Positions 56,225-64,000 of a stretch of DNA of 64,000 bases are shown here, piece after piece. Numbering within the stretch: the first letter of the stretch is position 1; each line of letters opens with the position of its first letter. The stretch lies in assembly GCA_040882055.1 (NCBI GenBank), contig JBBECA010000065.1:23561-87560 (forward strand), written 5' to 3'. Under the pieces are notes generated by a model, which did no database searches, was not told the origin of the DNA, and was given only the letters and a program-made list of their open reading frames with translations. Made by a program: the position numbers and the translations under genes. The DNA comes from Nitriliruptor sp040882055. Its GTDB lineage: Bacteria; Actinomycetota; Nitriliruptoria; Nitriliruptorales; Nitriliruptoraceae.

Positions 56225-56539
56225 TCAGCCCGGTTCGGCGGCCCGCGCCGGTGGTGGCGTCGGCATCTCGGCCAGGGCCCGCAGCTGGGCCGTCTGATCG
56301 GGTGGGCACACCGTGTCCGGGATGCGCGACTCGACCTTGCGCACCCGCGGAGACCCGAACCGCTCCCGCATACGCAGGCGCACGCGGGCCAGCAGGCGCC
56401 GCCCCGCAGGCCACTGCGACAAGGTCAGCGCCACGCCTGCGCCGATGACCAACAGTCCCGGTCCCGGCAGCACGAGCATCGCGACTCCTGCCACGGTGAG
56501 CAGGACACCGAACCCCGCCTTCAACAGGCGCAGCACCAC
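56225..56539 (-). CDS. PGPGW-type small membrane protein
   Basis: 104 residues from GTG 56539, chosen because GGAGGTGACC lies just upstream; GTG 56584 would add 15. Two hydrophobic stretches surround the PGPG motif (LRLLKAGFGVLLTVAGVAMLVLPGPGLLVIGAGVALTL, key span 3-40) and the rest is a basic tail with a hydrophilic end. The family (putative transmembrane PGPGW) has no known function. Confidence 0.78.
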   Translation of the reverse strand: MVLRLLKAGFGVLLTVAGVAMLVLPGPGLLVIGAGVALTLSQWPAGRRLLARVRLRMRERFGSPRVRKVESRIPDTVCPPDQTAQLRALAEMPTPPPARAAEPG

Positions 56540-56665
56540 ACGGTCACCTCCGGCCGACCTCACGGTCCGTGATGATGCCCGCACGGGGGCTGCAGCGGGT
56601 TGCCCGGTTCCGTCCCACCGCCCGGGGCCGCGACCGACCCACCACCGCTCCCCGCGCGCCGTCGC

Positions 56666-57787
56666 TCAGCCGAGCACGACCAGATCGTCGCGGTGGATGA
56701 CCTCGCGCGCGAAGTGGGGACCGAGCTCGGCCGCCGCGGCCTGCGTCGAGCGTCCCGCGAGCTGGGCCACGTCGCCGACGTCGTAGTTCGACAGCCCCCG
56801 CGCCACGACGGTCCCGTCCGGATCGACGACCTCGACGGCGTCGCCGACGGTGAAGCTCCCGGCGGCGTGGGTCACCCCGACCGCCAGCAGCGAGGTCCCC
56901 CGACGGCGCAGCGCCTCGGCGGCACCAGCGTCGACGTGGACCCGGCCCCGGACGGTCAGCGCGAAGCCGATCCACAGGCGGCGGGCTTCGAGCCGGCGCT
57001 CGGCGGCGACGAACCAGGTCCCGACCTCCTCGCCGGCGACGACGTCCTCGAGGACGCGGGGGCGACGGGCGTCCGCCACGACCGCGTCGCAGGCGCTCCG
57101 GACCGCCACCCGGGCCGATTCGACCTTGGTGCGCATCCCGCCGGAGCCCACGTACGAGCCGGTCCCGCCGATGGCGGAACGGTCGAGCGCATCCACGTCG
57201 TCGACCCGCGTGACCACCGGCGCGTCGGGATCGCGCCGAGGGTCGCCCTCGTGGAGCCCGGCCACGTCCGACAGCAGCACCAGCAGCTGCGCCTCGAGCA
57301 TCGAGGCGACGAGCGCGGCGAGGTGGTCGTTGTCGCCGTACGACAGCTCGTCGGTCGCGACCGCGTCGTTCTCGTTGATGATCGGCACAGCGCCGAGCTC
57401 GAGCAGCCGCTGGAGCGAGGTCCGCGCGTGCAGGTAGCGGTTGCGCCGGACGAAGACGTCCTGGGTGAGCAGCACCTGACCCGTCGCGAGGTCGGCGCGC
57501 TCGAGGACCCGCTGGTAGGTCTGGATCAGCTCGCTCTGGCCGACCGCCGCACACGCCTGCAGCGTCGGCAGATCGACCGGCCGGCGCTCCAACCCGAGGA
57601 GCCCCATCCCGGCAGCGACAGCACCCGAGGAGACGAGCACGACCCGGGTCCCGGCCGCCCGCACGGCGATCACCTGGGCGGCGATGTTGGCGACCTGGTC
57701 GCGGTCGAGGCGGCCGTCCTCACCGCGGAGCGAGGAGGACCCCACCTTGACCACGGCCAGCTCGGGACGGGCGAACCGAGCGCTCAC
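56666..57787 (-). CDS. proB: Glutamate 5-kinase
   Basis: 373 residues from GTG 57787, overlapping the obg TGA. The amino-acid-kinase domain shows VVKVGSSSLRGEDGRL near residue 14, VLVSSGAVAAGM near 50 and IINENDAVATDEL near 140, and GTGSYVGSGGMRTKV near 213. A C-terminal PUA domain (residues about 285-365) completes the usual length. It phosphorylates glutamate as the first step of proline synthesis. proA does not follow; the next gene downstream is the PGPGW protein. Confidence 0.97.
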   Translation of the reverse strand: MSARFARPELAVVKVGSSSLRGEDGRLDRDQVANIAAQVIAVRAAGTRVVLVSSGAVAAGMGLLGLERRPVDLPTLQACAAVGQSELIQTYQRVLERADLATGQVLLTQDVFVRRNRYLHARTSLQRLLELGAVPIINENDAVATDELSYGDNDHLAALVASMLEAQLLVLLSDVAGLHEGDPRRDPDAPVVTRVDDVDALDRSAIGGTGSYVGSGGMRTKVESARVAVRSACDAVVADARRPRVLEDVVAGEEVGTWFVAAERRLEARRLWIGFALTVRGRVHVDAGAAEALRRRGTSLLAVGVTHAAGSFTVGDAVEVVDPDGTVVARGLSNYDVGDVAQLAGRSTQAAAAELGPHFAREVIHRDDLVVLG

Positions 57788-59295
57788 GCCGGACCCTCGG
57801 CAGCTGCCTCCCCGGTGGCGTCGTCGACCTCGCCGTCGCCGGCCTCGACGAGTTCGCTGTCGAACGCGTCCGCTTCGCCGGCGAGGATCGCCTGACGCTC
57901 CTCCTCGGGCAGGTCGTCGAGGTCGGCTTCGAAGTCGAAGACGAGCTCGCCGATGACGACCTCGTCTCCGTCGCGGGCGCCGGCTCGGATCAGCGCCGCT
58001 TCGACACCGGCCCGGCGCAGCCGTCCCTGGAGGTAGCGGACCGCGTCGCGTTCGGTGAGCGGCAGCATCTGCACCCACCGCTCGACCCGCTCGCCGCGCA
58101 CCACGTAGGCCCCGGCGTCGTCGCGGCCGACGGAGAAGTCTCGCTCGTCGCGGCGGATCGGCCGCAGGACCACCTCGTCGCGGTCGTCCGGCGTGACGGT
58201 GCGCAGACCGACGCGGGCCCGCTCCGCGGCCACGAGCTCGCCGAGGCGGTAGCGGAGCGCGTCGAGGCCGGCGCCGGAGATGGCCGAGACCTCGAGCACG
58301 TCGACCGTCCGAGGCCCAGGAGCCTCCCACGCCTCGACGTCGGCCGAGCTCGGCGAGCTCTCGGCGAGCTGGTCCCGGACGAGTTCGGCCATCGCCTGGC
58401 CGTCGGGCAGGTCCACCTTGTTGAGCACGATCAGCTGGGGACGTTCGAGCAACGACGGGTCGTGCTTGGCGAGCTCGGCCCGCAGGATCTCGAGGTCGCG
58501 CACGGGGTCGCGGTCCGGTTCGAACGGCGACGCGTCGAGGACGTGCAGGAGCACCAGACAGCGCTCGATGTGGCGCAGGAACCGGATCCCGAGCCCCTTG
58601 CCCTCGGCGGCCCCCTCGATCAGACCGGGGACGTCGGCGAGCACGACGTCGATCGGCGTGCCGTCGGCAGCCTCACCGCCGCGCATCAAGCCGAGGTGCG
58701 GGGTCAGGGTCGTGAACGGCCACGCTTCGACCCGGGGGGTCGCGGCCGACAGCCGCCCGACCAGGGAGGACTTCCCGGCGGACGGGAACCCCACCAGGCC
58801 GACGTCGGCGATGAGCTTCAGCTCGAGGCGGAGCGCGCGGTCCCGGGTCTTCTCACCCCGTTCGGCGAACCGGGGCAGACGACGGTGCCGGGTCGCGAAG
58901 GCGATGTTGCCGCGACCGCCACGTCCGCCGGGAGCCGCCACGTAGCGGTCACCGGCGCGCGCGAGGTCGGCGAGCACCGACCCCGAGTCGCGTTCGCGCA
59001 CGACGGTGCCGACCGGGACGGCGATGACGGTGTCCGACCCCCAGGCCCCGTCCTTGCCCATGCCGGCGCCGTGCCCACCGTCGCCGCCTCGGATGTGGGG
59101 GCGTCGGTGGAGGTCGAGCAGCGAGGCGACCCGCTCCTCGGCGACGAAGACCACGTCGCCACCGCGCCCACCGTCGCCGCCGTCGGGCCCACCGCGGGGC
59201 ACGTGCGACTCACGACGGAACGAGACCGAACCGTTGCCACCGAGCCCACCGCGCACGTGCACGGTGCACTCGTCGACGAACGTCGGGGTCTCCAC
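57784..59295 (-). CDS. obg: Obg-family GTPase
   Basis: 503 residues from GTG 59295. The Gly-rich Obg fold occupies residues about 5-160 (HVRGGLGGNGSVSF, RGGPDGGDGGRGGDV), then the GTPase domain with VGFPSAGKSSLVGRLS (Walker A, near 170), DVPGLIEGAAEGKGLG and LNKVDLPD, and a C-terminal OCT domain near 360-450. A further acidic tail of about 40 residues follows. Obg acts in ribosome maturation and stress response. Order rplU-rpmA-obg-proB is standard. Confidence 0.97.
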   Translation of the reverse strand: METPTFVDECTVHVRGGLGGNGSVSFRRESHVPRGGPDGGDGGRGGDVVFVAEERVASLLDLHRRPHIRGGDGGHGAGMGKDGAWGSDTVIAVPVGTVVRERDSGSVLADLARAGDRYVAAPGGRGGRGNIAFATRHRRLPRFAERGEKTRDRALRLELKLIADVGLVGFPSAGKSSLVGRLSAATPRVEAWPFTTLTPHLGLMRGGEAADGTPIDVVLADVPGLIEGAAEGKGLGIRFLRHIERCLVLLHVLDASPFEPDRDPVRDLEILRAELAKHDPSLLERPQLIVLNKVDLPDGQAMAELVRDQLAESSPSSADVEAWEAPGPRTVDVLEVSAISGAGLDALRYRLGELVAAERARVGLRTVTPDDRDEVVLRPIRRDERDFSVGRDDAGAYVVRGERVERWVQMLPLTERDAVRYLQGRLRRAGVEAALIRAGARDGDEVVIGELVFDFEADLDDLPEEERQAILAGEADAFDSELVEAGDGEVDDATGEAAAEGPA

Positions 59296-59337
59296 GGTGG
59301 GTCCTGTGCGGTCGGGTGCGAGCGACGGGAACGACGG

Positions 59338-59359
59338 AGGGCGGCCCGTGGGCCGCCCT
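59338..59359 (-). terminator. Hairpin between rpmA and obg
   Basis: AGGGCGGCCC (59338-59347) pairs with GGGCCGCCCT (59350-59359), 10 perfect base pairs with a 2-base loop, in the 115-base rpmA-obg gap. It may attenuate read-through into obg. Confidence 0.55.
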
Positions 59360-59410
59360 ACCGCTGTGTGCGACGCCCCGGGTGACCGCCACCCCGAGCG
59401 CGGGGTGTGG

Positions 59411-59668
59411 TCAGGCGTCGACCGGGTCGACGTTCGCCGTGGTGCGGGCGCCGCTCTTGCGGAAGCGGACCGAGCCGTCGACGAGCGCGAAGAGGGTGTC
59501 GTCACCGCCACGACCGACGTTGTCGCCGGGGTGGATCTTGGTGCCGCGCTGGCGGACGATGATGCCACCGGCACGGATGACCTCGCCGCCGTACTTCTTC
59601 ACGCCGAGGTACTGGGGGTTCGAGTCGCGACCGTTGTTGGACGAGCCGCCGCCCTTCTTGTGCGCCAT
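59411..59668 (-). CDS. rpmA: 50S ribosomal protein L27
   Basis: 85 residues. MAHKKGGGSSNNGRDSNPQYLGVKKYGGE is the L27 signature (key span 1-29); its N-terminal tail reaches the peptidyl-transferase centre. No N-terminal extension needing cleavage is seen, unlike in Firmicutes. It follows rplU by 75 bases. Confidence 0.98.
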   Translation of the reverse strand: MAHKKGGGSSNNGRDSNPQYLGVKKYGGEVIRAGGIIVRQRGTKIHPGDNVGRGGDDTLFALVDGSVRFRKSGARTTANVDPVDA

Positions 59669-59743
59669 GTGACGTCCTCCTCGTCCGTGCCGCTACCGCG
59701 ACGCGGGGTGCGCTGGGGCCGCCCGCGGAGGCGGCTCGGGTGG

Positions 59744-60046
59744 TCAGATCGAGTCGATCCGGATGGTGGTCTGCGACTGGCGGTGTCCGCGCCGCTTGTG
59801 CTGCCGCGACTTGTTCTTGTAGGTGAACACGCGGATGTACTCGCCCTTGCCGTGGCCGGTGATGGTCGCGGCGATGGTGCGATCGGCGAGGTCCGGACCC
59901 GTGGTGACGGCGCCCTCGTCGTCGACGACGAGGACCGCGGGCAGGTCGACGGACGCGCCGACATCACCCACCAACTTCTCGACGGTGAGCTCCTGGCCGG
60001 GCTGGACCCGGTACTGCTTGCCACCGGTGGCGACGACGGCGTACAC
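59744..60046 (-). CDS. rplU: 50S ribosomal protein L21
   Basis: 100 residues from GTG 60046, with AAGG 8 bases upstream; the longer open frame has no ribosome site. VYAVVATGGKQYRVQPGQELTVEKL and YKNKSRQHKRRGHRQSQTTIRI are the L21 ends. It is the first gene of rplU-rpmA and follows a 344-base non-coding region. Confidence 0.97.
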   Translation of the reverse strand: MYAVVATGGKQYRVQPGQELTVEKLVGDVGASVDLPAVLVVDDEGAVTTGPDLADRTIAATITGHGKGEYIRVFTYKNKSRQHKRRGHRQSQTTIRIDSI

Positions 60047-60390
60047 GGCTGCACCTTCGTGTCTCGAGCGGTCCCGCAGGGCCAGCGCCGGGGCGTGGCG
60101 GGGAAGCGGAGATCCGGTTCGTCTTCGGAGAGCTCGCTGGTGGGAGGCTCCCGGCGGCCGGAGCCGAGCGGGACCCACGAACGAGCGCGGGGGGACGTGC
60201 GGGAACGCCGAGACGGCGTCACGCGGTCGAGGGGAGGCTACCGGCGTGGTGCGCGGCCGGCAAACAGTGGCCGCCGCCACGCGCGCGACCCGGTCCGATC
60301 CGTGGGATCGTCCCCCGCTGCGGCGCCTCTACCCTCCCGCCGCACCGCCACCGCCGGCGCTCCCCGTCACACGCCCGCCCTGGAGGACCC
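60047..60390. other. 344-base divergent non-coding region, possible L21 leader
   Basis: No gene is seen. On the rplU side, GTGGG (60140-60144) pairs with CCCAC (60074 side, at 60174-60178) and encloses GGCTCC (60146-60151) paired with GGAGCC (60160-60165), a nested structure that could be a ribosomal protein autoregulation leader. The promoter of the plus-strand gene must also lie here. Confidence 0.45.
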
Positions 60391-61326
60391 GTGCGAGGAC
60401 CCGTGCGCGAGACCGCCGCGAGCGCCACCTGCGTCCTGCTCACCCGCGCCCACGGCGGACAGGTCGCGGGCACCGCGCCGGTGGCCGACGGGTGGGTGCT
60501 GATCGAGCAGCCCGGCGCCTGGGGGCGCCATGCGCTCACCTCCTCCGGCCTCGACCCCGCCCTCGGCGCCGCGCTCGACGAGGCATCTGGTGACCGGGTC
60601 CGCGTGCAGCTGGTGCGCCGTCCCGGTCGGGGCAGCGACGACGCCCGGGTCACCGGCCGACGCACCGTCGTGCTCGCGCACACCGGGACCGGGCCCGGCG
60701 CCACCGCCTGGGCCGAGCAGCTCGGGCTCGACCACGACGAGCTCGCGGCCCTCGACCCCATCGTCGCTGCCTCCCCCACCCCGCCGGGGCTCGGACGGCC
60801 GGTGGACGCGCCGCTCCTCCTGGTGTGCACCCACGGCAAGCGCGACCGGTGCTGCGCGACCTACGGCCGGCCGATCGCCGACGCGTTGGCGGCCATCCAC
60901 GGCGACGCGGTCTGGGAGGTCAGTCACATCGGGGGCCACCGCTTCGCCGGCAACCTGCTGCTGCTCCCGACGGGTGCCGTGTACGGGGCGCTCCAGGTCC
61001 CCGAGGCGCTCGAGGTGGTGAGCCTGCACCTCACCGGACGCTACGACCTCGACCACCTCCGCGGCCGTAGCGGGTCGTCACGTGCGGCGCAGGCCGCGGA
61101 GATCCTCGCCCGCCGGCAGCTCGGGCTCGACGAGCACGACGCCGCGACGGTGGTCGGCGAGGCGCTGGAGGGCGACGACGTCACCGTCGAGCTCGTCGCC
61201 GGCGACCGCCGGTACCACGCCACGGTCCGGCAGGTGCCGACCGGGGCCGCCTACGCGATGTCGTGCGACAGCGACGACCCGGTCGACCCGGGGCGCTGGG
61301 AGCTGGCGGAGCTGACGCAGCTCTAG
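60391..61326 (+). CDS. Sucrase/ferredoxin-like (Apd1/Aim32-type) protein
   Basis: 311 residues from GTG 60391, with GGAGG 4 bases upstream. LLVCTHGKRDRCCATYGRPIADAL near residue 145 is the Cys-rich metal-cluster motif, and WEVSHIGGHRFAGNLLLLPTG near 172 holds two His; together they form the Cys/His cluster-binding set of the thioredoxin-like ferredoxin family. A [2Fe-2S] cluster is likely. Its partner and reaction are not known. Confidence 0.85.
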   Translation: MRGPVRETAASATCVLLTRAHGGQVAGTAPVADGWVLIEQPGAWGRHALTSSGLDPALGAALDEASGDRVRVQLVRRPGRGSDDARVTGRRTVVLAHTGTGPGATAWAEQLGLDHDELAALDPIVAASPTPPGLGRPVDAPLLLVCTHGKRDRCCATYGRPIADALAAIHGDAVWEVSHIGGHRFAGNLLLLPTGAVYGALQVPEALEVVSLHLTGRYDLDHLRGRSGSSRAAQAAEILARRQLGLDEHDAATVVGEALEGDDVTVELVAGDRRYHATVRQVPTGAAYAMSCDSDDPVDPGRWELAELTQL

Positions 61327-61369
61327 CCGGCGGCGGTGCGATCGAGCCCGCGGACCCCGACGCGCGGGC

Positions 61370-63133
61370 TCAGCCGCGCGCGGCCGCCCACAGCAGGCGC
61401 GGCAGCACCTTCGGGTCCCGCGTCGCGGTGAACTCCGCCAGCGCCGGGCCGAGCTTGTGGAGCTGGGTGTGGGTGTGGAACCACGGCGGCTTCATCGGCA
61501 TCCGGAAGGGCCCGCGACACACCGACTTCTCGACGTCCTCGAGCAGGTAGGTGTTGTGCACGACCCCGGCGCCGGACTGGATGTCGGTCGCCGGGTGGCC
61601 GGGGTAGGCCCCCCAGGTGGGTGAGACCATCGCGTACGGCACCGCGGACCAGTGGTTGATGACCACCGAGCCGTAGCGCAGCTCGTCGATGGCGCGTTCG
61701 ACGGCAGCCGCGACCGCCGGGTCCTTCAGCGAACGCGGGTGGACGATGATCGTGGCCGACAGCGTCCCCCACAGCTGCTCGTTGCAGAACTCGACCGCCT
61801 GCTCGATGTACTCGACCACCGAACGCGGCGCATCGAGGCCGACCTCGCCCACGACGCCGCAGAAGGCCTCGGTGGTGAAGGCGATGTCGTCTTCAGCGGT
61901 CGGGTCGAGCTCGGGGATGAGGGTGAACGGGACCCGGTCCTGCCCCGGCTCGCCGAACCACTCCGCCTGCGGATGGGCGCTGGTGAACGCCTCCCAGCGC
62001 TCGACCGCGCCGGGGTAGTACGGCACCCGCTCCTCGGCGGCCCGCAGGGAGTCGCGCACCGCGTCGATCAGATCACGGCGGCGCGACCACGCCCGGTGGG
62101 TGACGATGGCCCGGGCGGCGATGCAGTTGAAACCGCCGTTCTGCACGAGCATCGAGGCGATGTTGTCCCCGTGGAAGGCGATGTCGGAGTCCGACCAGGG
62201 GCCGGGCACCACGATGACCGGGGTGACGTTGCCGAGCTCGGAGCTGATCGGCTTGGTCAGCTTCGGGGCGTCGGCCGCCTTGCGCTTCGCGCCCTCCTCG
62301 CCCGGGCCGTAGACGATGACGTCGTGGGTCTTGTCCGAGCCGGTGATGTGGATCTCGGCCACGTCCTCGTGCTCGCACAGGTGCGCGCCCTCCTTGCCGC
62401 CGCCGTAGACGACGCGGAGGAAGCCCTCGCGGATCAGCGCCTGGAACGCTTCGACGATGTGGGGCCCGAGGACCTCGTTCACCGGGTTCATCTTCAGGAC
62501 GCAGACCCGGTCCTCGGCGAACAGCTTGGTGAGCACGTCCATCGGGCCGATCGAGGACACGTTGCCGGCACCGAGCACCAACGCGACCCCCGGTTCGGGC
62601 TTGCCACCCGGCCGGTAGATGCGACCGATCCGCTCGACGGCCTGGTCGAGGGTCACGTGACGCTGGAGACGGATCTCGCCGGTGAAGCCGGGGAACAGCA
62701 CGTTGTCGTTGAGCTCGGTCGGGAAGACCTTGGCGACCACCTGGCCGTTCGGCGCGAGCTCGATCTTCGGCGGCTGGGGCCGGCCCGTCTCGAGCACGTC
62801 CTGGAGGGTGCGCTTCAGCAGCTGGAGGTTGCGCAGGACCGCGGACGGCCCCGACAACCAGTCCTCACCCATGAGCGGCGAATCGCGGCGGATGCCCTTG
62901 GCGTCGGCCGCACGCTGCGTCCAGGCGGGGGCGGCGGCGAGCGTGTCGTCGATGAGTTCGTCGAGCAGCGCGATCCGTGCCGCGACGTCCAACGCCGACC
63001 ACGCGGGGGCGCGCTCGACGAGCGCGGCCACGGCCGCATCGAGCTGATCCTCGGGCGTCGGCGGGATGGTGGCATCGGCCTCGGGGATGGTCAGGGTCCC
63101 GACGCTCACCCCGCGTGCGGAGGTCTCGGTCAC
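61370..63133 (-). CDS. Aldehyde dehydrogenase superfamily protein
   Basis: 587 residues from GTG 63133, with GAGGAG 7 bases upstream. The nucleotide-binding half has ALVLGAGNVSSIGPMDVLTKLF near residue 180, IHITGSDKTHDVIVYG near 255 and SSELGNVTPVIVVPG near 293; the catalytic Cys is in QNGGFNCIAARAIV near 327. Most aldehyde dehydrogenases are about 480-500 residues, so it carries extra sequence, mainly at the N terminus and C terminus. It is not ProA: the motifs and length differ. A TAGGCT -10-like box is at 63174-63169. Substrate unknown. Confidence 0.86.
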   Translation of the reverse strand: MTETSARGVSVGTLTIPEADATIPPTPEDQLDAAVAALVERAPAWSALDVAARIALLDELIDDTLAAAPAWTQRAADAKGIRRDSPLMGEDWLSGPSAVLRNLQLLKRTLQDVLETGRPQPPKIELAPNGQVVAKVFPTELNDNVLFPGFTGEIRLQRHVTLDQAVERIGRIYRPGGKPEPGVALVLGAGNVSSIGPMDVLTKLFAEDRVCVLKMNPVNEVLGPHIVEAFQALIREGFLRVVYGGGKEGAHLCEHEDVAEIHITGSDKTHDVIVYGPGEEGAKRKAADAPKLTKPISSELGNVTPVIVVPGPWSDSDIAFHGDNIASMLVQNGGFNCIAARAIVTHRAWSRRRDLIDAVRDSLRAAEERVPYYPGAVERWEAFTSAHPQAEWFGEPGQDRVPFTLIPELDPTAEDDIAFTTEAFCGVVGEVGLDAPRSVVEYIEQAVEFCNEQLWGTLSATIIVHPRSLKDPAVAAAVERAIDELRYGSVVINHWSAVPYAMVSPTWGAYPGHPATDIQSGAGVVHNTYLLEDVEKSVCRGPFRMPMKPPWFHTHTQLHKLGPALAEFTATRDPKVLPRLLWAAARG

Positions 63134-63225
63134 GTGTCGCTCCTCGTCCGTCGCGTGCTCGACGGCCGAGCCTACGGCAGCGGGCCCGAGGTCCGGACCT
63201 CGGATGGCCGGTCGGTGATCCGCGT

Positions 63226-64000
63226 TCAGGCTCGGCTGCCCGTCCCGGCGATCCACGAGCGGTGCAGGCCGGCGTAGACACCGGAGCCGTCACCCACGAG
63301 CTCGGCGTGCGACCCGCGTTGGACGATGCGGCCGTCGTCGAACACCACGATCTCGTCGGCCTGCTCGGCGGTCGAGAGGCGGTGCGCGATCGTGACGGTG
63401 GTCCGGCCCGAGGTCAGACCCACCATGGCCCGCTGGATGCGAACCTCGGTCGCGGGATCGACCGCGGAGGTCGCCTCGTCGAGCACGAGCAGGTCGGGGT
63501 TGGCGACGTACGTGCGTGCGAGCGCGACGAGCTGGCGCTCCCCCGCGGACAGGGCGTTGCCGCGCTCACCCACCGACGTCGCGTGGCCGTCGGCGAGCTC
63601 CTCGAGCCAACCGGTGAGCCCGAGCTCGAGCAACGCGAGGTCGAGATCCTCGTCGCTGAGGTCCGGGCGACCCTGACGGATGTTGTCGGCGATGGTCCCG
63701 TCGAACAGCGCCCCCTCCTGCGGGACCATGACGACACGGCGACGCAAGCTGTCGAAGCTGACCCGGTCGATCGGGACCTCGTTGATCAGCACCCGTCCCG
63801 AGCTCGGGTCCATCAGCCGGGTGAGGAGCTTGGCGAAGGTGGTCTTGCCCGAGCCGGTTTCGCCCACGATGGCGACCTTGCTGCGCGCCCTGATCCGCAC
63901 CTGGACGCCGTCGAGGACGACCGGGCCCGACGCGTCCGCAGCCGACTCGCCCGATCGCGGGTAGCGGAAGCTGACGTCCTCGAAGCGCACGTCGATGGGG
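63226..64000 (-). CDS. ABC exporter ATPase domain, 3' end (partial)
   Basis: The last 258 residues or so of a protein that starts beyond the window. Walker A GETGSGKTTF, Q-loop VPQEGALFDG, signature LSAGERQ, Walker B LLVLDEATSAVD and the switch His in TIAHRLST are intact. This is the nucleotide-binding domain of an ATP-driven exporter that is normally fused to a six-helix transmembrane domain, which would lie upstream. Substrate unknown. Confidence 0.93.
   Translation of the reverse strand, partial: PIDVRFEDVSFRYPRSGESAADASGPVVLDGVQVRIRARSKVAIVGETGSGKTTFAKLLTRLMDPSSGRVLINEVPIDRVSFDSLRRRVVMVPQEGALFDGTIADNIRQGRPDLSDEDLDLALLELGLTGWLEELADGHATSVGERGNALSAGERQLVALARTYVANPDLLVLDEATSAVDPATEVRIQRAMVGLTSGRTTVTIAHRLSTAEQADEIVVFDDGRIVQRGSHAELVGDGSGVYAGLHRSWIAGTGSRA

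Noticed and set aside
51841..56225. TCAACCGCGGGT at 51841-51852 and 56214-56225 as attachment sites of an island
   Set aside because: Twelve bases are expected to recur by chance in 64 kb of GC-rich sequence; flanks differ and no integrase is present.
61370..63133. The aldehyde dehydrogenase as a displaced proA
   Set aside because: It is longer (587 residues), lacks glutamyl-phosphate reductase motifs, and is not next to proB.

Overview
This is a very GC-rich actinobacterial chromosome segment (64 kb, gene-dense, many GTG/TTG starts, many 4-base GTGA/ATGA stop-start overlaps). It carries recC-recB-recD, a roughly 1,600-residue NAD-specific glutamate dehydrogenase, F420-type luciferase-like oxidoreductases and the actinobacterial block rplU-rpmA-obg-proB / nadD-LCP-rsfS-phosphatase / leuS / comEA-comEC-holA / rpsT. 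A deep-branching, Nitriliruptoria-like actinobacterium is my guess; the lineage is inference, not something shown directly.

Layout. 1-7 kb: the recC end, recB and recD, a two-helix membrane protein and rpsT. 7-12 kb: giant NAD-GDH. 12-18 kb (minus strand): epoxide-hydrolase-like protein, degV, comEA, comEC, holA. 18-22 kb: F420-type oxidoreductase, leuS, tRNA-Ala(GGC). 22-27.5 kb: cupin and rhodanese, a large helical-repeat regulator, an orphan histidine kinase, NADP-type gdhA. 27.5-31 kb: phosphatase, rsfS, a degenerate LCP protein, nadD. 31-34 kb: a Dabb protein, tryptophan 2,3-dioxygenase, a cytochrome P450. 34-38 kb: a MoxR ATPase / membrane-anchored probable propeller / VWA module. 38-40 kb: mgsA, alpha/beta hydrolase, MpaB-type oxygenase. 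40-45 kb: two quinone oxidoreductases, an ion-channel-like protein with a non-canonical pore, a TetR-maleylpyruvate-isomerase-like pair and ybaK. 45-52 kb: two secreted low-complexity proteins with matching tails, an APH-fold kinase, an OmpR-type two-component system, a membrane metallopeptidase and a DksA-like zinc finger. 52-56 kb: accessory patch with MazEF-like and VapBC toxin-antitoxin pairs, an exported protein that looks truncated, an unknown protein and a CrtA-like protein. 56-60 kb: proB, obg, rpmA, rplU. 60-64 kb: sucrase/ferredoxin-like protein, an aldehyde dehydrogenase relative, an ABC exporter end.

How it fits together. The housekeeping minus-strand genes keep the family order seen in other actinobacteria, but the block is broken open by about 26 kb between proB and nadD and by about 6 kb between the phosphatase and leuS. 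proA is not where it is usually found. The most interesting unit is at 45-50 kb. The two secreted proteins share their N-terminal and C-terminal ends (both finish GSIDS). Each is preceded, 77-80 bases before its start, by three 7-base direct repeats with an exact 11-base period, the typical geometry of OmpR/PhoP-family binding sites. An OmpR-family response regulator and its kinase lie just downstream, and a weaker two-repeat site sits in the regulator's own upstream region. A pair of mutually exclusive RNA hairpins separates the two secreted genes. Several genes (holA, nadD, mazE-like, metallopeptidase) have a TAGNCT- or TATACT-type -10 box 6-7 bases before the ATG, so leaderless transcription is probably common here.
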